From Ruegeria lacuscaerulensis (lineage in GTDB: Bacteria; Pseudomonadota; Alphaproteobacteria; Rhodobacterales; Rhodobacteraceae): 54,665 nt of DNA. Below are positions 53,632-54,665 of this stretch, piece by piece; position 1 is the stretch's first letter, and each line of letters opens with the position of its first letter. A program made the position numbers and the translations under genes. The stretch spans positions 1 to 54,665 of the forward strand of contig NZ_WPZL01000026.1 in the NCBI RefSeq assembly GCF_013031245.1, written 5' to 3'. Below the pieces are notes generated by a model that worked only from the letters and a program-made list of their open reading frames with translations, did no database searches and was not told the DNA's origin.

Positions 53632-54610
53632 ATGAGTGATGATGAACAAAAATTTTTCGAACTAAGAAAAGAAGCGAAGACATACATTTCAAAGGTCTTC
53701 TCTTACAGTGACCGCTCACCTGAAAAACTACGACAGGTACGAATGGTGATGGAGGGCTCTGATAGGTTACAACTTGGTGAAGTTGAGGGGGCGGCATGTT
53801 TACGTCTAACCGGCGAGAAGCAAAAAACGCAGGTAACGGCACTAGTAACCCAAGACGAAAAGCAAGTGCGTCGTATCACATTGCAGAGCTTTCAAACGCG
53901 CGCGGGTGATTGGATCCAAGCTTCCGAGAAGAACGAGTTTACTTTCCGACAAGATGAATTCAGCCGCCTGCTGTCGTTCTTGAGGCAAATTGAGTTCATT
54001 GATCTTTCCAACGAAGACAACTTCCAAATTGAGGACATTTCCACCCAATCAGGTCCGAAAGCGATAATTGACGCTTCTGATCGTGGGTTAGTCGAACGCA
54101 TCAAGTTATTAAGTAATGACCAGAGAAAATCAGTTGTTCGCGCTTTGCAGGCCGACCTCGCAAGTGAGGAGATCAATATCCTATTAGGAAGACGTCAGGG
54201 TGTTGAGGAATTTGAAGCACAGATCGCTTCCGGGAATTGGTCCGAAGCCCACTGGCAAGACTTTTTTGATAAGCATCAATGGGTATTTGGCTACGGCCTT
54301 GATTATCGGATCATGCGTCAATTTGATCGTGAAATGACAGTTGGAGGAGGTGGAACAGACAACCAGAACAAACCCGTTGTCGATTTTCTGCTCAACTTCA
54401 CTGACTATACCGTTTTGGTAGAAATCAAACGGCCAAACACGCGAATTTTCAAATCAGGCAAAGGCGGCAGGGCCGGAACGTGGGAGTTTAGTTCTGAGTT
54501 TACCAGTGCTGTTTCTCAAGTCCTTGAGCAAAAAGCCGAGTGGTTGGCCTCAGCTCAAAGTGGCGATCATTACAATAGTACCGGAACGGAAAAACTTGAG
54601 GCGCGAACGC
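53632..54610 (+). pseudogene. Shedu-like anti-phage nuclease SduA, cut by an IS end
   Basis: Reads from ATG 53632 (MSDDEQKFFELRKEAKTYI...) for about 326 codons without a stop. The C-terminal half is the DUF4263/Shedu domain: SGNWSEAHWQDFFDKHQWVFGYGLDYRIM followed by a PD-(D/E)xK nuclease core with D251 in VVDFLL and E264-x-K266 in VEIKRPN. Shedu proteins are standalone anti-phage defence nucleases of about 400 residues. Here, at 54611, the coding sequence runs into an insertion-sequence-like end, losing the last part of the nuclease domain. The frame happens to stay open to the window edge, giving a chimeric tail (LCCTNRVRDSLCESSM). AT-rich, next to a tRNA: an island gene. Loss of function is inferred. 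No strong ribosome binding site. Confidence 0.8.
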
Positions 54611-54665
54611 GGCTTTGTTGCACAAATCGGGTGAGGGATTCACTGTGTGAATCCAGCATGATAGC
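54611..54665. mobile_element. Left end of an insertion sequence (partial)
   Basis: Begins GGCTTTGTTGCACAAATC, which resembles the terminal inverted repeats of IS5-family (IS903-type) and related elements (GGCTTTGTTGnA...). It is followed by an inverted repeat GGATTCAC / GTGAATCC with a three-base loop at about 54637-54654. The transposase and the right end are outside the window, so family and length are unproven. Confidence 0.6.

Noticed and set aside
53842..54176. Minus-strand frames within the Shedu-like region
   Set aside because: They are antisense to the clear plus-strand coding sequence and lack any domain.
1..54665. CRISPR arrays, rRNA genes and a replication origin
   Set aside because: No regularly spaced repeats, no rRNA sequence and no dnaA-box cluster or dnaA gene were seen, although rpmH-rnpA is present.

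Overview
The window is a stretch of chromosome from an alphaproteobacterium of the Roseobacter group (Rhodobacteraceae), probably close to Ruegeria. The assignment rests on family-level features: an S10-spc-alpha ribosomal supercluster ending at secY-adk with no rpmJ, infA or map, an aapJQMP-type amino-acid transporter, an ATP12-type F1 assembly chaperone, and the rpmH-rnpA-yidD ... yidC-MOSC-ysxC-argB order. No database search was run, so the genus is an inference.

Left third (about 1-24270): a cation/proton antiporter gene and a HEPN-like gene precede the ribosomal supercluster. It reads rpsJ-rplC-rplD-rplW, rplB-rpsS-rplV-rpsC-rplP, rpmC-rpsQ-rplN-rplX-rplE-rpsN-rpsH-rplF-rplR-rpsE-rpmD, rplO-secY-adk, rpsM-rpsK-rpoA-rplQ. 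The cluster is interrupted three times by non-ribosomal genes. After rplW come marR-yceI and a Ser/Thr kinase. After rplP come an NTF2-like gene, a TIGR02466 oxygenase-like gene and an opposite-strand membrane protein. After rpmD come a secreted protein, a DUF1127 gene and a glycosyltransferase-like gene. Each break opens with a rho-independent terminator, and each return to ribosomal genes has its own candidate sigma70 promoter plus a GC-rich leader hairpin. The rplW 3' end is duplicated on the far side of marR-yceI, which marks an insertion or duplication event.

Middle (about 24350-38790): a DUF3300/DUF2950 secreted pair, a TauD-like dioxygenase, a periplasmic Deg protease overlapping the upstream region of rarA, a crotonase, an rluC-like/HAD/atp12 operon, and the complete aapJ-aapQ-aapM-aapP general amino-acid ABC transporter with an intercistronic terminator after the binding protein.

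Right third (about 38780-53310): a long minus-strand block running from rpmH at 49458 leftwards: rpmH, rnpA, yidD, an AidB-like acyl-CoA dehydrogenase, ttcA, an EAL phosphodiesterase with a degenerate GGDEF, yidC, a MOSC protein, ysxC, argB, a QueG-like ferredoxin protein and a SixA-like phosphatase. On the plus strand follow a TVP38/TMEM64 membrane protein, a flavin disulfide oxidoreductase and a sensor histidine kinase.

Right edge (53330-54665): a tRNA-Arg(ACG) with its own promoter is followed by AT-richer DNA of island character. It carries a Shedu-like (SduA, DUF4263) anti-phage nuclease gene that is cut by what looks like the end of an insertion sequence at 54611. The window stops inside that element.
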